From NCBI RefSeq assembly GCF_048564905.1, contig NC_132993.1, forward strand, positions 14,841,001-14,905,000: a stretch of 64,000 nt of DNA, written 5' to 3'. Positions 33,533 through 44,411 of the stretch are shown piece after piece. The stretch's first letter is position 1, and each line of letters begins with the position of its first letter. Origin of the DNA: Vicugna pacos. Taxonomy: Eukaryota; Chordata; Mammalia; Artiodactyla; Camelidae. The notes under the pieces were generated by a model. It had not been told where the DNA came from. It did not search any database and saw only the letters and a list, made by a program, of their open reading frames with translations. The translations under genes and the position numbers were made by a program.

Positions 33533-34779
33533 CTTTGTTCACTGCTGTGGGTCAGACATGTGCCTCCTGACCATGTGCATCCTCCCCCAATGAAATGGGT
33601 GCCATGCCTTCCCTGCCTTCCCTGTGAGCCCGCAGGCTTCAGTCTACTGTTCTCGTCAAACCTCTGAGGCTTCCCCTCTCTCCTCCTGTGCACTGCCACC
33701 CCCTTTTCTTTTTGGGGGATGGCTACCCCAAAATCAGAATTGTAAAAGTGCCATTGAATGTACATCGAAGTGGCTAACGTTGGGGGTTATCTGGGCAAAG
33801 GTGATAGGATCATATTTGGAGCAATGTGGTTTTTAAATGTGAAGATAGCACTCTCTGTGCCCCCAAATTGATAGACTGTGGGGACTCATTCCAAAGAGAC
33901 TTTTACCTGTGTCTAACTGCTAGTCTCTTCCACATCCACCCTTTTGTCAGCTGAGAGCTGCAGACACGTTCTGTGGATTCTCTTGAATTTGAACTATGAT
34001 AGGGATATTTAAGTCTACCCATTTTCTCGCTCTAATGCCCCTCCAGACACTCTCAGACATGCTTACACAAACAAGCACATCTTTCTTTTGTAGGAAGTCT
34101 GAATGTCTGTCAGGAACGGCACCCTGAATTTTTGGATCCCAGGACTTTACCCAACTCCCACCCCATCTCATTCACAGAGTTTTAAAACAGTAAACTGAGT
34201 GGGCTGGAATTTCCATGGCTTTTTAGGGTTAAGTTTTACTACTCAGTTTTAATTGGCTTAACTGTTCAGCCTAGTAAAGCATATAGAGTCAACAGGGTCG
34301 CTCATCCTCCTGCCACAACTGGAACACATCACTAATAGTAAAGACAATGAAAATTCATCTGGCAATAATTTATTACTTCTTGAAACCTTAGCTGCCAAAC
34401 CCTGCAAAGCTGCAACATTGCTGGCACACAGTTCTTCCACCCATCTGACAAGAATCTCAAAAGTCCACTTTGTGAATTGCAGACTAGGACAGTTCTCAGT
34501 GTGAATCAACCGGTTTACTCCTATGATCATCCATATCCTTGCCTTTATCCCTCCAGGACGACACACACATGCCCAAATGCTGTATCTTAAGGGCATCACC
34601 ACCCTTATTATTTACTTACCAATGAAAATGCACTCTCTGTATATCCCTGCCATATGTTGTCAATGTAATTTGTGTATATATACAGATTGCCAACAAAACA
34701 CCATGGGCGCCTTTGCCTCATAAGGCCGGGTTGAGTATCAAGAGTTTATGAGTAGCCTCGCTTTCAGAGCCGTTCTCAA
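33533..34779. other. Non-coding stretch left of the CpG island
   Basis: GC rises gradually towards the right. Open frames up to 114 codons (34258-34602, minus) show no domain. No nameable repeat was seen, which is itself unusual for 1.2 kb here. Confidence 0.5.
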
Positions 34780-36000
34780 TACCAGGAAACCCAGATGGCC
34801 TGGAGCAAAGTGAGGTGCTGCTCCACTCCAGGACCCAGCCATCTAAGCTTCCCTGGAGAAGGCTGAGACCTAGTGGGGTGGGGGCTGAGGCTTTGCACGC
34901 TGCAGCCTCAGGGTCCCTTAATGCTCTGCACAGCTGAGACAGAGCGCTGGGGGTCTTTTCTTCCCAGAACCTACCCCCACCCCATCCTCAACCCCAAATC
35001 GAGTTTTCCCCAAGCCTTTCTTGTCGCCCCACCGTTTCTCTCTGGAGTCTGGGCTGGCTCCCCTCTCTTCCAGCCCAGCCCTCTGCGGAGCTGAGGCTAC
35101 GGCCAGGGCATCGCTCCCTTTTGCTCTGTCCCTGATCCCAGCAGTGGAAGTGCCTTGGCCGCAGGCTCCCGGCACAGTGGAGCTGGGGCTGCAGGCAGGA
35201 GCAAGAGCCAGTGTGCGGGAGAGCCTGGGGACGTGTGTTTGTATCGCTGGCTGCGTGCACTAGGGGACTCGCAAACTACAGGAACCCACTGCCATCCAGT
35301 GATAAGAGAAAAAGCAAGAAAAGCAAAACAAAGTTTAAAAAAAAAAAGAAAAAAGAAAAGAAAAGCTAAGATATGAGGGAAATAGGGAGTCAATGCAGGG
35401 GATTTGGGGGCTTGAAGGACCGCGAGGTGCTGGGCTCCTGCTGGGCTGGCTGCACCTGGGCTGGCTGACTTGGAGCCCTCGGTGGCCTCGGTCACAAGCT
35501 GGCAGTCAACTGACTAAGGACATGGGAGGGCGGTCCAGTGAGGTGTCAGCAGGGAGCTCTGCTTGCCTTAGGCGTCTACCTTCATTTTTCTGCTCTCCTC
35601 CCACCTCTCTGTCCCGATGACTCCCCATAGATATTTCCATACAGGCAAAACTGGTTTCACAGAGTCGGACTGGTGAGCTCCTCGGCGGACTCTCCCTTGA
35701 GCTACTGAGTGGCTCACAGAAGCCTCTAGGACGGCAATGAGCAGGAGGGTAGAGAAAGGAATGGGGATGTTGGAAGGGCACTGAGGCAGTGGGTGTGTGT
35801 TGCTTTCTGACTCGTGAGTCGTGATTCTGGGGAATCTTGACCTGTTAGGCGCTCTCGTGGGCAAGCAGCCTCCTGCCCCTGGAGGGGCGCCCCAAGGTAC
35901 TGGGCAGAGCGCACAGGTGGAATTTCTGCGTGATCTCCCCTGCGCGGACTTGACCACACCTCGCGGGTTTTGAGAGCTACAAGTTAGCGGCGATCGCCCA

Positions 36001-36018
36001 GGTCCGCAAATGCGGACC
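36001..36018. repeat. Short perfect hairpin in the CpG island
   Basis: GGTCCGC-AAAT-GCGGACC forms a 7-bp perfect stem with a 4-base loop. Just upstream (35989-35998) is the 10-bp palindrome GGCGATCGCC. Function unknown; both may be chance in GC-rich DNA. Confidence 0.7.
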
Positions 36019-36847
36019 GCGAGGGATATTGCGGGTTCACAGGTTCCCGATCTATAACCCTAAACCCCGCGGGGTGGCCCAAAACCCATCGTGAGGTGGC
36101 TGACGGCAAAGCCCAGGCATGATCCGGGACCTCGCGCGCTCTGGGCTGAGACCCTGTCCTAAAGTCAAGGCGGACAGCCGACCTCGTGAGCGGGCCGAAA
36201 TAGGATGGGGTTGCAGAAGGCTTCCCTCTCTTTTGTCCTGGGACCCTCTACTCATTCTTATTCTCTTGCCCCTTGGCTGTGCCCCTCCGACCTCAGCAAA
36301 AAGCCTCTCTCCAGCGACCCGACGCGGGCGCCCGAAGGGCTGTTTGGAAGGCGAAACTGGAGGAAGGTACAGAGCCAAGGGCGCCTAGTGTCCACCTCAA
36401 ACGCCTGTAAGACCCCAGGCAGGAAGGAATGTGAGAGGCAAGAGAGGACGAAGCTCCCCTTGTCTTTTCCGCTATGGCTTCTCGGGGAGGGGGAGAGGGT
36501 CGGTGACAGTGGAGGGGATGGCGGGCTGTAAGAGAGAGCGCTGCCCTGGCCGGCGCGGACCCCAGGTTGCCTTCGCCATTCTGCCGGACTCAGTGACCCG
36601 CGGAATCGCGTCCCCGCCCTGCGCCCTACCTTCTTTGCCCCTGCCTTCCAGACCCGCCATCGCTGCCCTCAGTTCTCGGAGCCCCAGGAGCCAAAGTTTC
36701 CATTTAAGGATCTGCACTTGTGGAGGAATCCTTCGATTTCCTTACCCTCGATCCCTTCGCGCCTGTTCCTGCGGACTGGGAAGGACCCTGCAGTACCAGG
36801 GTCCTCGGAGCCAGCAAGCGGAGAGCTTTGCAGCACGGTGTCCTTAC

Positions 36848-37250
36848 CTGCGGCCGGTTTAGCTCCAGTTGCCTCCCCGGGCTGCAATATCCTTGGTGTG
36901 CGCTGGCAGGAGCGTGGAGCCCTTCTCCGGTTCGGGGCTGACCTGCTGGGGAGCCAGCTGCTCGCGGCTCAGAGTCCGAGGCCGGCGGCCGTTTTGCTTT
37001 CCCCCTTGATCTTGCAAACGAAAAGGAAAAGATTAGTTGGTGCCGCGACACTCGGAGGGGTGGGGCGGGGGAGGCGGGGAAAGAGAGGACCCAAAAGCTT
37101 GGGCGAGGGCTGCGGGGCTCGGGCGCGCGCGAGCAGAGTCGCGCACTCCACACCGGTCCCAGTCACTTAGCGAGTCCGGAAACCCTTAGCGGTGTAGACT
37201 GGAGTTAAACCCACGCTGCCCCCGTCCTCCACACCAAACCACCAAACGAG
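36848..37250 (-). other. Candidate first exon (5' UTR-like) of a leftward gene
   Basis: On the minus strand a consensus donor, GCCGCAG|GTAAGGAC, ends a possible exon at 36848. A second donor-like site, GAGG|GTAAGGAAA, lies at about 36743. The upstream part is GC-rich with alternating C- and A-rich text. It has no start codon in a convincing context leading to a recognisable protein, so it would be a 5' UTR exon. The start of transcription is a guess placed near 37.1-37.3 kb. The splice donor is seen directly; the exon is inferred. Confidence 0.45.
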
Positions 37251-37377
37251 AAGCAAAAAGGGCTCTCAAACCTGGCTTTCACGAAGATGTGTCTGGAGAG
37301 CAAAATCGAACCGAGACGTAGCTGGACCGGCGAGCTGGGCGGGATTCATTTCTTCATCAAAGTGCTGAGGGAAGTAG

Positions 37378-37421
37378 TAATTAGTGTAGAGGCAACTAAT
37401 TACTAATTAGTTCGGTGCCTC
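37378..37421. promoter_or_regulatory. Palindromic homeodomain-type element
   Basis: AACTAATTA-C-TAATTAGTT (37394-37412) is a perfect 9-bp inverted repeat around one base. It carries two TAATTA homeodomain cores in opposite orientation. It is bracketed by GAGGCA (37389-37394) and its complement TGCCTC (37416-37421), so a longer imperfect stem can form. Another TAATTAG lies at 37378-37384. Paired cores facing each other are the type of site used by homeodomain dimers. It lies at the right shoulder of the CpG island. Binding is inferred. Confidence 0.5.
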
Positions 37422-37478
37422 TGGCGATTTCCTAGTGGGATCTGTGGTTTTAAGTCTCTGGCCAACCAGCTGACTGGC

Positions 37479-37545
37479 ATGTGTGTGCATTCGTGTGTGT
37501 ATGCGTGTAGGCGCGCGCGCGTGCGCGCGTGTGTGTGTGTGCGAG
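37479..37545. repeat. Alternating GT/GC tract, potential Z-DNA
   Basis: The run changes from (GT)n through 'gcgcgcgcgcgtgcgcgcgt' to (GT)n again, nearly all alternating purine-pyrimidine, with (GC) cores at 37511-37529. Such tracts are the strongest Z-DNA formers known. It lies at the edge of the CpG island, where negative supercoiling behind or ahead of polymerase would favour the transition. Confidence 0.85.
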
Positions 37546-37660
37546 CGGGTCTCTGCGCCCGGGCACCTTTGGTACACAGACAGGAGTGCGTGTCGGTGTT
37601 CGTGTGCCTGTGTTCGATTAGCTGCAATGGGCGGACAATTTCTGGAGAGAACATTTACAA

Positions 37661-38579
37661 TTTTCTTTCAATATGACAGGATTAGTTGCTGTTGAAGGCG
37701 CTCCTCCAATGAAATCTTCTCTGCTCTCTGATTTGGCAGTTCTTCTGAGCAAATATGACAGCCTTTTCTCCAGGCTCCTTTCCGCTCCTTTCCAGGTCCA
37801 TCCCCAGAGCCAAGCTCTCCATCTGCAATTTTTACAGCAGAACCTTTACAGTTACCACCACCACCCAGTCCCATTCCTGCAAGTATATGATTGCTACTAG
37901 GTAACATGACACACTGAGAAGAACCCAGTGTTGCTTTTTGATTGCCGAAGATGCTTAAGACCCGTTTTTCCAGGTGGGAAAATGTTAGAATAAATCCACT
38001 ATGCTTTGTAAACATACAATAGTGTTGAACTATGAACGGATTGTTTATCTCTTTGGGACGTTGGCAAATGTATTAGAGGGGGCGATAATTTTTTTTCCTT
38101 TTTTGTTTTATACAGAGCCAATGCCCATGTTTTCTTTGACTAACAGTCATTAGATTACAAAATATTTATGGCGCTTTATGGAATTTGGGATCTTTATGAA
38201 AAAAATTAGGATACAAACTTACTGTGTTCAAATCAGTTTTAAATCTTTTTTTAAATTTTATTTTAATGAGAAAAGCCATTCCAGTAAGAATACTCATTAT
38301 TTTTAGGCACTAATCCCAATTGATAAAGTTTCAGCAATATGATTCTAAAGTATAACTGAGGACAAGACTTGCTTTGGTGAAAGTATGTGTATATGAAGAC
38401 AACATCTGTATATGATATAAGGCTGCATTTTCTCTCATCCAAATTTGTCAATTAGGTGAAAAAAGTTGAAAACTTAAATTGAGTAACACTGAATTAGATA
38501 TATCAATTTTTGGATCACAAAGACAAACAGCAAGTTAAAGACACATTGATCTGATATATCCAATTAAGTTTAGTTCAAT
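37661..38579. other. Non-coding stretch right of the CpG island
   Basis: A 75-codon plus-strand frame (37673-37900) begins with an ATG in weak context and has no domain. The rest is AT-rich with no nameable repeat. Confidence 0.45.
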
Positions 38580-38775
38580 TCTCAATGCCCAGGCCTTTGC
38601 TAGTTGTCAAATGGCATATAGAATAACAAAAGCCACTGTCCCTGTCCTTTATAAGCTCCTGATCTTTTTGGCATAGAAAGGCACTCAGGTGACAATCAAG
38701 ATGAATAATTATGCAGCAATATAAAGTCACTGATAAATGAAATTTCCATAGATATAAGAGTCTGCCCTTTCTCTT
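38580..38775 (-). mobile_element. L2 fragment, inverted
   Basis: The text 'gttgtcaaatggcatataga', 'aacaaaagccactgtccctg', 'tccttttataagctcc'-type and 'aataattatgcagcaatata' follows inverted L2 3' UTR order. Confidence 0.6.
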
Positions 38776-39126
38776 AACTCATAGCTATGACCAAGCAGGA
38801 TGTCACTCAACCTTCTTTTGCTTGATTGAAATCATCCTGAAATAATGCATTATGTACTGTGGCTATGACTTCACCCTCCACACCCCCAGATCCCACTATC
38901 ACTGGGATATTGTAAGACACTTGTTGGAAAATCAAGACAGCTCTGCCCAGTCTTGATCTCAATCTCCCCCAGCATTTGGTCCATTACATTAAATATCTGA
39001 TTTTGTCATTTCTTCTCTCTTAGATGAACTTTTGAAAATGAATTCACATTTTCCTTTCTTATTGCATTATTTCTGTGTGTTAAGTGTGCCTTCATAAACC
39101 ATGGAATTGCTTGAATCTTTTTGAAA

Positions 39127-39129
<3 letters not shown>
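38776..39129. other. Non-coding stretch, nothing assigned
   Basis: No repeat or frame of note. Confidence 0.5.

Positions 39130-39162
<33 letters not shown>
39130..39162 (+). repeat. (CA)n microsatellite, about 16 units
   Basis: An uninterrupted ACAC run; likely polymorphic. Confidence 0.97.
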
Positions 39163-39164
<2 letters not shown>

Positions 39165-39295
39165 CCCAAGGGAGAGAAGGAAAAGGAATCCCTGGCCAGC
39201 GATATAGAAGAAGAAACCCCAGTGATACACTGCTGTTTTGTTCTTTCATATCATTAAAGCTTTCTTACAAACAGGGCTACACATTTCCAAAAAGA

Positions 39296-39487
39296 ACAAT
39301 AAAGAAACAATATGCTGTACACCAGAAATTGATGTGTTGTAAACTGACTATACTACAATTAAAAAACTTAGATCATGTGACAATGAATATATGTATGTTC
39401 ATGTATAACTAAAAAATTGTTCTCTACACTGGAATTTGACACAACATTGTAAAATGACTATAACTCAATAAAAAAAACAAATCTTAA
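39296..39487 (+). mobile_element. Two LINE-1 3' tails in tandem
   Basis: The first tail (39296-39370) has 'gctgtacaccagaaattgat' and 'gactatactacaattaaaaa'. Directly after its A-run begins a second tail (39372-39487) with 'gacaatgaatatatgtatgt', 'ggaatttgacacaacattg' and 'actataactcaataaaaaaa'. The second is close to the end of the LINE-1 at 18930-19963. The arrangement suggests insertion of a short LINE-1 into the poly(A) of an older one. Confidence 0.75.
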
Positions 39488-39694
39488 AAAAATTTAAAAA
39501 GAATAAAATGAAATCTAACAAATATTTTCTTAAACGTGAGCAAAACAGAGTCCATGAATAACTGAACTACAATGTTCAATAGAAGTCACTATACTTATGG
39601 CCTTTTGGAGAAGACTTGCAAGAGGAAACAGCATTTTTAGCAAACAATAAGCAATAATATCCATTTTCTTCTTGGTCATCCCTGAAAACACTTT
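39488..39694. other. Non-coding spacer
   Basis: Nothing recognised. Confidence 0.5.
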
Positions 39695-39895
39695 TTTATT
39701 TTTACATCTGCTTGTGTTTGTGCCACTTGCATGTTTTTGGACAAAATATCTAACTGCTCTGTGTCTCATTTTCTTAATCTGTAAAAAAAAATATAGTGAT
39801 AGTAATATTCCCTGGGGTTGTTATAAATAAAAGAGTTCATTCATGTAAAGTTTTCAGAAGAAGGCTTGACATATGACAAATTAGTTATAATCATA
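39695..39895 (+). mobile_element. MIR SINE
   Basis: The text 'tttttggacaaaatatctaa', 'ctgctctgtgtctcattttc', 'ttaatctgtaaaaaaaaata' and 'ctggggttgttataaat' matches a plus-orientation MIR through its core and tail. Confidence 0.75.
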
Positions 39896-40494
39896 AGACT
39901 GTTGGTCAGGATTTAAAAACAGATTTTTCGGTCATGGCTCTGACCTACTGACAGAATACTTAGGAGTAAGACCTGTCAATGGAAACCAAACTGCTCATCA
40001 ATTTCATGCAAATAAGCATGTTAAATACGACCCATCATAACACTGACCCCAAGAATCACCACTTTCCCCCTTCTGGTTTCTCTCTTTATATAAGAAAAGA
40101 TCATGCATATTCTGAACATTTTATTTTTGCTTCATAAGCCAGTCAACTTTCTGAGATAAAACAGTACTCCTCCATCCCAGGAATACAGCTTTTACATTTA
40201 TTAGTAACCCATGGTGTGGAACATTTTCAAAAGTGCTTTTTAAAGAACTTATACAATGCATCTATGGGTTTCCCTTTATCTACATGCCTATTTTCCACCT
40301 CAAAGAACACTAATAAATTAGTAATTTCCACTTGTGAAGCCAAACTTCATTACTTGTAACGTCAGAAAGTTACTTTTAGGCATGTGCTGAAGAGCTCAGA
40401 TGCTCGAAAAGGGATAACTTTGAATCTTTGACAAAGTTCCTATTTGAGTAAGACAGTAAATAAGATCACCACCCACATGAGGTCTCATTCCTTG
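39896..40494. other. Non-coding stretch, nothing assigned
   Basis: AT-rich; no frames or repeats recognised. Confidence 0.5.
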
Positions 40495-40620
40495 GAATGT
40501 GGTGCATATTTTATTGTGCCACGTTGATTTCAGTGCAGCAGTAATTAGGCTTCAATAATTAGATGCACAAATCAGCACTCTGTCATTGTAAGTGCATTAA
40601 GAGGGTGACAAGTTCAACTC
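40495..40620. promoter_or_regulatory. Candidate conserved non-coding element (unproven)
   Basis: This compact repeat-free segment reads 'tgcagcagtaattaggcttc' then 'aataattagatgcacaaatc'. It carries two homeodomain-like cores 13 bases apart and a retained CpG. It lies 3 kb right of the CpG island, a usual place for enhancers. The call rests on motif look only. Confidence 0.25.
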
Positions 40621-40660
40621 AAGTGATTTCCCACCAGGTATTGTGACCATAACATTGAAC

Positions 40661-40679
40661 TTTTTTTTTTTTTTTTTTT
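40661..40679. repeat. T19 homopolymer
   Basis: A pure run of T. It could be the poly(A) end of an inverted retroelement, but the sequence to its right shows no SINE or LINE body that I recognise. Confidence 0.9.
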
Positions 40680-42699
40680 GCTTTCAAAGAACCAAGAAAA
40701 TGAAGGTGAGGGCTTTGCCTATATAGGAAAAGTGAGCCAAGAGCAAAAAGATCTTGCCTTATTCTTCGTCTCCTACTCACACACTGTTCTAAGAGTTGAA
40801 CTCGGAAAGCACAGCATTTATCAGCAGGCTGATTTTTCTGATAGATGCCAAAGGAACCTATCTTTTCCTTGACCTTAGTTTGAAATATAACAATCTTGGG
40901 TTAAAAGTGAGCCTCCACTAGATGACAATCACTGCTTAAAATGGGTTCTACAGTTGCCCTCATTGTTTTGAAATCTTAACAACAGTCCCATAATAGACAT
41001 ACTATTGTGCTTAGAATTATTTATTTTCCCTACAGACCTTCTCAGAGAATAATTTAAATGCTTCTATTCTTTAGCTAGAAAAGATTATCTCTTTTTCTCC
41101 TAGAAAATCCCAAGCTTTTTGCTTTCAGTTGCTGCAGTAGGAGTCTCCATATACAAATAAGACTGACTCTGAGTGACAGTGCTTGGTGACAGTCTAACAA
41201 ACAATGCTTTGCTATTTTTTTCCTTCTCCTTTTTCTTGAAGTTTGGCATCAGAGTTGTTTTAAACTCTTCCTCTCCTAGCAGTAATGGTGTTATCCAAAG
41301 CCTGAAAACATTTAGTGCTGCTGAGTCTAAAATATTTAACATACAGAGCTCATTTTCAAACAGGGAATGGGAAGAAGGGGGAAAAAAAATGAAACACTGC
41401 CCTGCAAGATGTCAAGCAGTTGCAACAATGATAAATCAGTATTAAGAATGCAGGAGAAAAAGGCCACTTGGGATCCGTGTTTCCTCAGAGAAGCATTCAG
41501 TGTAGGGGGATTTCTCCTTCTAGGAGGTGGTGCCCAGTTCCTCTTTAGAGGTGAACCACTAGGACAGGGAGAACTGAAATGCTTCAGCCACACTGACCTC
41601 AGGGTGGATTTTCACAAACAGCTTAAATTTCCCCTTTTCATGGCCTAAGTGAGATGCTTGAATCTCAGACAAAGATAAGATTCTAGCAAGTTCAGAGTAA
41701 CAGACTCTCCTCTGTGCATGGGGGCCCTGAATTACTTGAATTAATGACTCTGTGTGATAAAGAGTAGTGTAGGAATTCTCTAAATCTTTTTAGTCTGTAG
41801 GAAAACTTAACTTCTTAGCATTTAGAGTCAACTGATCACATACTCATGGGAATTCATATTATTTCTCAGATCATATACTGGCCTGGTTCTTAAGCCAACT
41901 AAAAAGGTCCTTCAAGGGACAGGTGGAAATTTTATGGCATTTCAAAGAAAGATATCCTGGGAGGCACCATCACTGAGAATAGCTTCCTCACTAAATTTGA
42001 TCTACCCTCTATGTCTTGAGACTGACTGAGATAACTGTGATGTACAAAGCAGTCTTCTGCCAAGCCCGACTCAATGAATGTGTCTGATATCACTCTACGT
42101 CGTCCTTTTCACTTTAAAAACACTCTTTCTTCTACTAGCACACCCAAAGAAGCATTTCCTAAAGCATTCCCTGATTTACTGTGACTAATAATATGGATCC
42201 TGGACACTTCGTCCTTTCTCCCTGATTTATTCAGCAAGGTGACTGGGTCTGGGGCTTAAGGGCCTCATTTAGAAAATTTCATGAGCAATATTCTATACAT
42301 CCCCGCAGAAAAGAATGAGGCAAGGCTTCAGCGAAGTCAACGTATGTGCTACATTTCTACAAGGCTTTTATTGACAAACGCTTTCCTAGAAAGTGAGTAC
42401 ATTTCAAAGGATGCCCAATAAGCGTGTATTGGTAATCACTGAACATTTTCAATAACAACCACTCAAAATCTACCCTTAGAGCTCCACAGCTTACACAACG
42501 TGCTCTCTTTTTATTGATGCCAGGATATGAAGCAGACAGACTCTCCTGCTTCATTGTAATCCCCTGGAAGTGTTTCTTCCTTTCTTGAGTCTCATGTAAA
42601 CAAGCTGCCATTGCTTTGCTTTCTTCTGCTGCATTGTGATCGCACGAGACACTTCTGAGAGTTGAGTGTTTCTCATATACTGAATTTGAGGTATTGAAA
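40680..42699. other. Non-coding stretch, nothing assigned
   Basis: Open frames of 80-93 codons overlap on both strands between 41,100 and 41,650. None has a domain, and they compete with each other. No named repeat was seen. Confidence 0.5.
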
Positions 42700-42960
42700 T
42701 TGGTTCAACAAATATTAATATATCATGCAATATTCTCTTAGATATTAGGCCAACAAAAAATAAATAAATAAACGCTTGCCCTTCAGAAAGCTAACCTAGT
42801 TGGAAAGAACAACAGAAACAGAAATGTTCTTAGGCACCTGTGATAAAATTTTTGATGTCATAATCCATGAGGGATTCAGGAAATGGCCTGACACTTCTCC
42901 ATCGGGAGCTGATTCCAGAGGTGGCTTCTACCTACATAAAGCATACTCTACCTAGGATTT
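42700..42960 (-). mobile_element. L2 fragment, inverted
   Basis: The text 'ggttcaacaaatattaatat', 'aacgcttgcccttcagaaag' and 'acctgtgataaaatttt' fits inverted L2 3' UTR, with strong divergence. Confidence 0.5.
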
Positions 42961-43884
42961 GAAAGCTATTACAGGTTAGATCTGGGGAGTAAGATACTGT
43001 GGATGATGAAACAACAGTTCGAATACTTAAAACAATTACCAAACTGTACTGTTAAAAGTCAAGCCCTATATTAATAACCATGGAAGAGGACCAGAATTTG
43101 TCACCTGAAAATATGCCTCTTTGGCACGTTGATTATTTTGAACTGGTTATTTTTTAGAAACAGCATAGGAGACGTTCTGAAAACTGAGTAGAAGTTACCC
43201 TTTTATAGGAAACATTCACATTTATAAGGGAAATATCCTTTTGTAAGCATGTCTCCCTCTCTGTACTAGTTAGAGAAGGATGATTCTAAAGTTCTAATAA
43301 TTTTGTACTGTTTTGTGTTTTGGAAGTAATAAGGTGACTTAAAGTTACTTAGCAGTGAGTGTCTCAGGCACATGGACATTTCTGTAATTTCTTGAGAAGA
43401 AAGTTCTTGGGCATGGCTGTTATAGCTTATTCTAATTATGTAATGACACTGGGGATGAGGCTAATGTTACTAAGAACTGGAATGCAGTCCCTGTTTATGG
43501 AATGAACTCAAAGGAATGGAAACGTTTTTTGAGGCATTGTTTGTATCTTTAATTTGCAGAAAAATACTAGGCTTTTCCCTGGGAATGTTCTCTCAGGCAT
43601 CTATATGTCTTGCTCTAGAGCTGGCCCAGAGTGATAAGTGAAAGAATGAAAATGGAGAAAGGATGCAAATTTTCAAGGTGAAAGTGGGAATATGCCACTC
43701 AGTATCTAAGAAGAGTAGTGGTATGTAGAAATCTTCTTTATTATCATCTCAGAAATAGGGATTACCTGGATAATACTAGGAAAGCGAAGATGAAAAATCG
43801 CTAAGGGATAAACAGTAGACTTGTTTTTAGGGCCAAAACATGGGAAAGATAAGATCCAAAACTCTCCACACAGCAAAGCAAGGT
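42961..43884. other. Non-coding stretch, nothing assigned
   Basis: No gene, RNA or nameable repeat was seen. Confidence 0.5.
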
Positions 43885-43948
43885 TTAGGTTCAAACTTCA
43901 CCTCTTATTAGATGTGACTTTGGACAAAATACTTAATCCTTTTACATC
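43885..43948 (+). mobile_element. MIR, left part (split by an LTR)
   Basis: The text 'gttcaaacttcacctcttat' then 'gatgtgactttggacaaaat' and 'acttaatccttttacatc' is a plus-orientation MIR. It breaks off at the LTR and resumes at 44412. Confidence 0.75.
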
Positions 43949-44411
43949 TGTGAAAGGAAGGTCAAAATGGAGTTGGTATCGCTAAGAGAGTTCTCTACAA
44001 TGGAGACATGAGGCCCTCGAGGAAGTGTGACTTATGCACGTCTCTGACCTTTTGACCACTTATTGTCTTAGCAGGCATCTAGAACATCTGCCAGAAGCTC
44101 AAGACATGTACCGGAACCTTATCCTAAAATAACGCAGGACAGTCTATCCACTTATAAAACCCTTACCCTAAAATAACTCATGACAGTCTATTCTTTTAAG
44201 ACAAATATTTCCTTTCCTGCATCAGAATCAATCACAATTCTCTCCAGACAACTTATTAACCTAATGTCTTTTGTCTTTATAAGCCCCTGACTCTTTCTCT
44301 TCCTTGGAACACTCTGTTTCACCCAAATCTGTGTTCCCTGAACTGCAATTTTTAAGACCTCAAATAAAGCTCTCTGTCCTTTTCAGCCTCAGTACTCATT
44401 ATTGTTTGACA
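43949..44411 (+). mobile_element. Solo LTR of an endogenous retrovirus (class I-like), fossil
   Basis: The 463-bp element starts TG and ends CA and carries AATAAA at 44363-44368. It is flanked by a near-identical 6-base duplication (tacatc at 43943-43948 and tacctc at 44412-44417). A TATA-like 'ctttataagcccc' lies at about 44275. No internal retroviral sequence adjoins it, so it is a solo LTR left by recombination. It lies inside a MIR. Family name not certain. Age is probably tens of millions of years. Confidence 0.75.

Larger units (their letters stand above)
34780..37660. promoter_or_regulatory. CpG island, probable promoter and first exon of an unidentified gene
   Basis: A 2.9-kb GC-rich domain in AT-rich DNA, with the densest CpGs at about 35,820-37,550. 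Known mammalian CpG islands of this size mark promoters, often of developmentally regulated genes. No TATA box is evident, as expected for this class. The minus strand has splice donors at 36848 and about 36743, so transcription to the left is the better-supported direction. Many open frames up to 150 codons exist on both strands (for example 36718-37170 plus and 36704-37153 minus). They are a by-product of high GC, overlap each other and show no recognisable domain. Gene identity is unknown. Confidence 0.85.

Noticed and set aside
34873-35959. Many open frames of 70-132 codons in the left part of the CpG island
   Set aside because: Same reason: GC-driven chance frames that compete with each other, none with a known motif.
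36704-37170. Overlapping 149-150 codon open frames on both strands in the CpG island
   Set aside because: High GC removes stop codons by chance. The frames overlap on opposite strands, are rich in Pro, Arg, Ala and Ser, and show no recognisable domain.
37673-37900. 75-codon plus-strand frame just right of the CpG island
   Set aside because: The ATG context is weak and nothing resembles a known protein. It could be a small upstream frame but there is no support.
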